From: Clostridiales bacterium
GTDB taxonomy: Bacteria > Bacillota > Clostridia > Oscillospirales > Oscillospiraceae
Direction of reading: 5' to 3'
DNA: 11,592 bases
NCBI GenBank assembly: GCA_004551945.1
Contig: SFPN01000043.1
Span: forward strand, 1 to 11,592
Below are positions 11,555 to 11,592 of the stretch, piece by piece (the first letter of the stretch is position 1; the number at the start of each line of letters is the position of its first letter). Below the pieces are notes generated by a model. It saw only the letters and a list, made by a program, of their open reading frames with translations, had not been told where the DNA came from and did no database searches. A program made the position numbers and the translations under genes.

Positions 11555-11592
11555 AGGATGCTGTGGATCGGTTTTTTCCTCCTACCGCAAGA

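Overview
The window is GC-rich DNA, most likely from an anaerobic gut-type Clostridia of the Oscillospiraceae / Flavonifractor-Lawsonibacter kind. The markers are a SCIFF (six-cysteine) peptide with its radical-SAM maturase, which is characteristic of Clostridia, and a glutamate dehydrogenase very like the NAD-dependent Clostridium symbiosum enzyme. Strong G/C third-position bias also fits. The genus is an inference; no rRNA is present.

Layout. 1-1243 (minus): the start of a CoxE/VWA-like protein, cut by the window edge, behind a MoxR-type AAA+ ATPase. 1244-1518: divergent control region with a palindrome on the moxR -35 box and a full-consensus promoter for the SCIFF operon. 1519-4148 (plus): scfA (48-aa precursor), an attenuator-like hairpin, scfB (radical SAM/SPASM maturase), a 70-aa acidic protein of unknown function, a 23-aa single-span membrane peptide, and a SanA/YdcF-like DUF218 membrane protein whose start overlaps the peptide's stop; a strong terminator follows. 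4231-6476 (plus): feoA-feoB ferrous iron uptake with overlapping ends. 6480-6523: long bidirectional terminator. 6566-7915 (minus): gdhA with a strong promoter, structured leader and highly expressed-type codon use. 8227-8772 (minus): an orphan ECF transporter S component. 9006-10463 (plus): PLP-dependent Orn/Lys/Arg-type decarboxylase. 10465-10610: stacked inverted repeats and a bidirectional terminator. 10620-11480 (minus): fumarylacetoacetate hydrolase-family enzyme with its own start region; nothing further is coded to the right edge.

How the parts work together. The SCIFF operon is the most interesting unit: a ribosomally made peptide, its thioether-forming enzyme, and three downstream genes (a small acidic protein, a membrane micropeptide and an envelope-type DUF218 protein) that appear co-transcribed. 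The precursor has Gly where characterised SCIFF peptides carry the Thr used as crosslink acceptor. The remaining genes are metabolic units (iron uptake, glutamate/ammonia metabolism, vitamin-type uptake, amino-acid decarboxylation, FAH-type hydrolysis), mostly separated by clear terminators. I see no CRISPR array, tRNA, rRNA, insertion sequence or phage gene.
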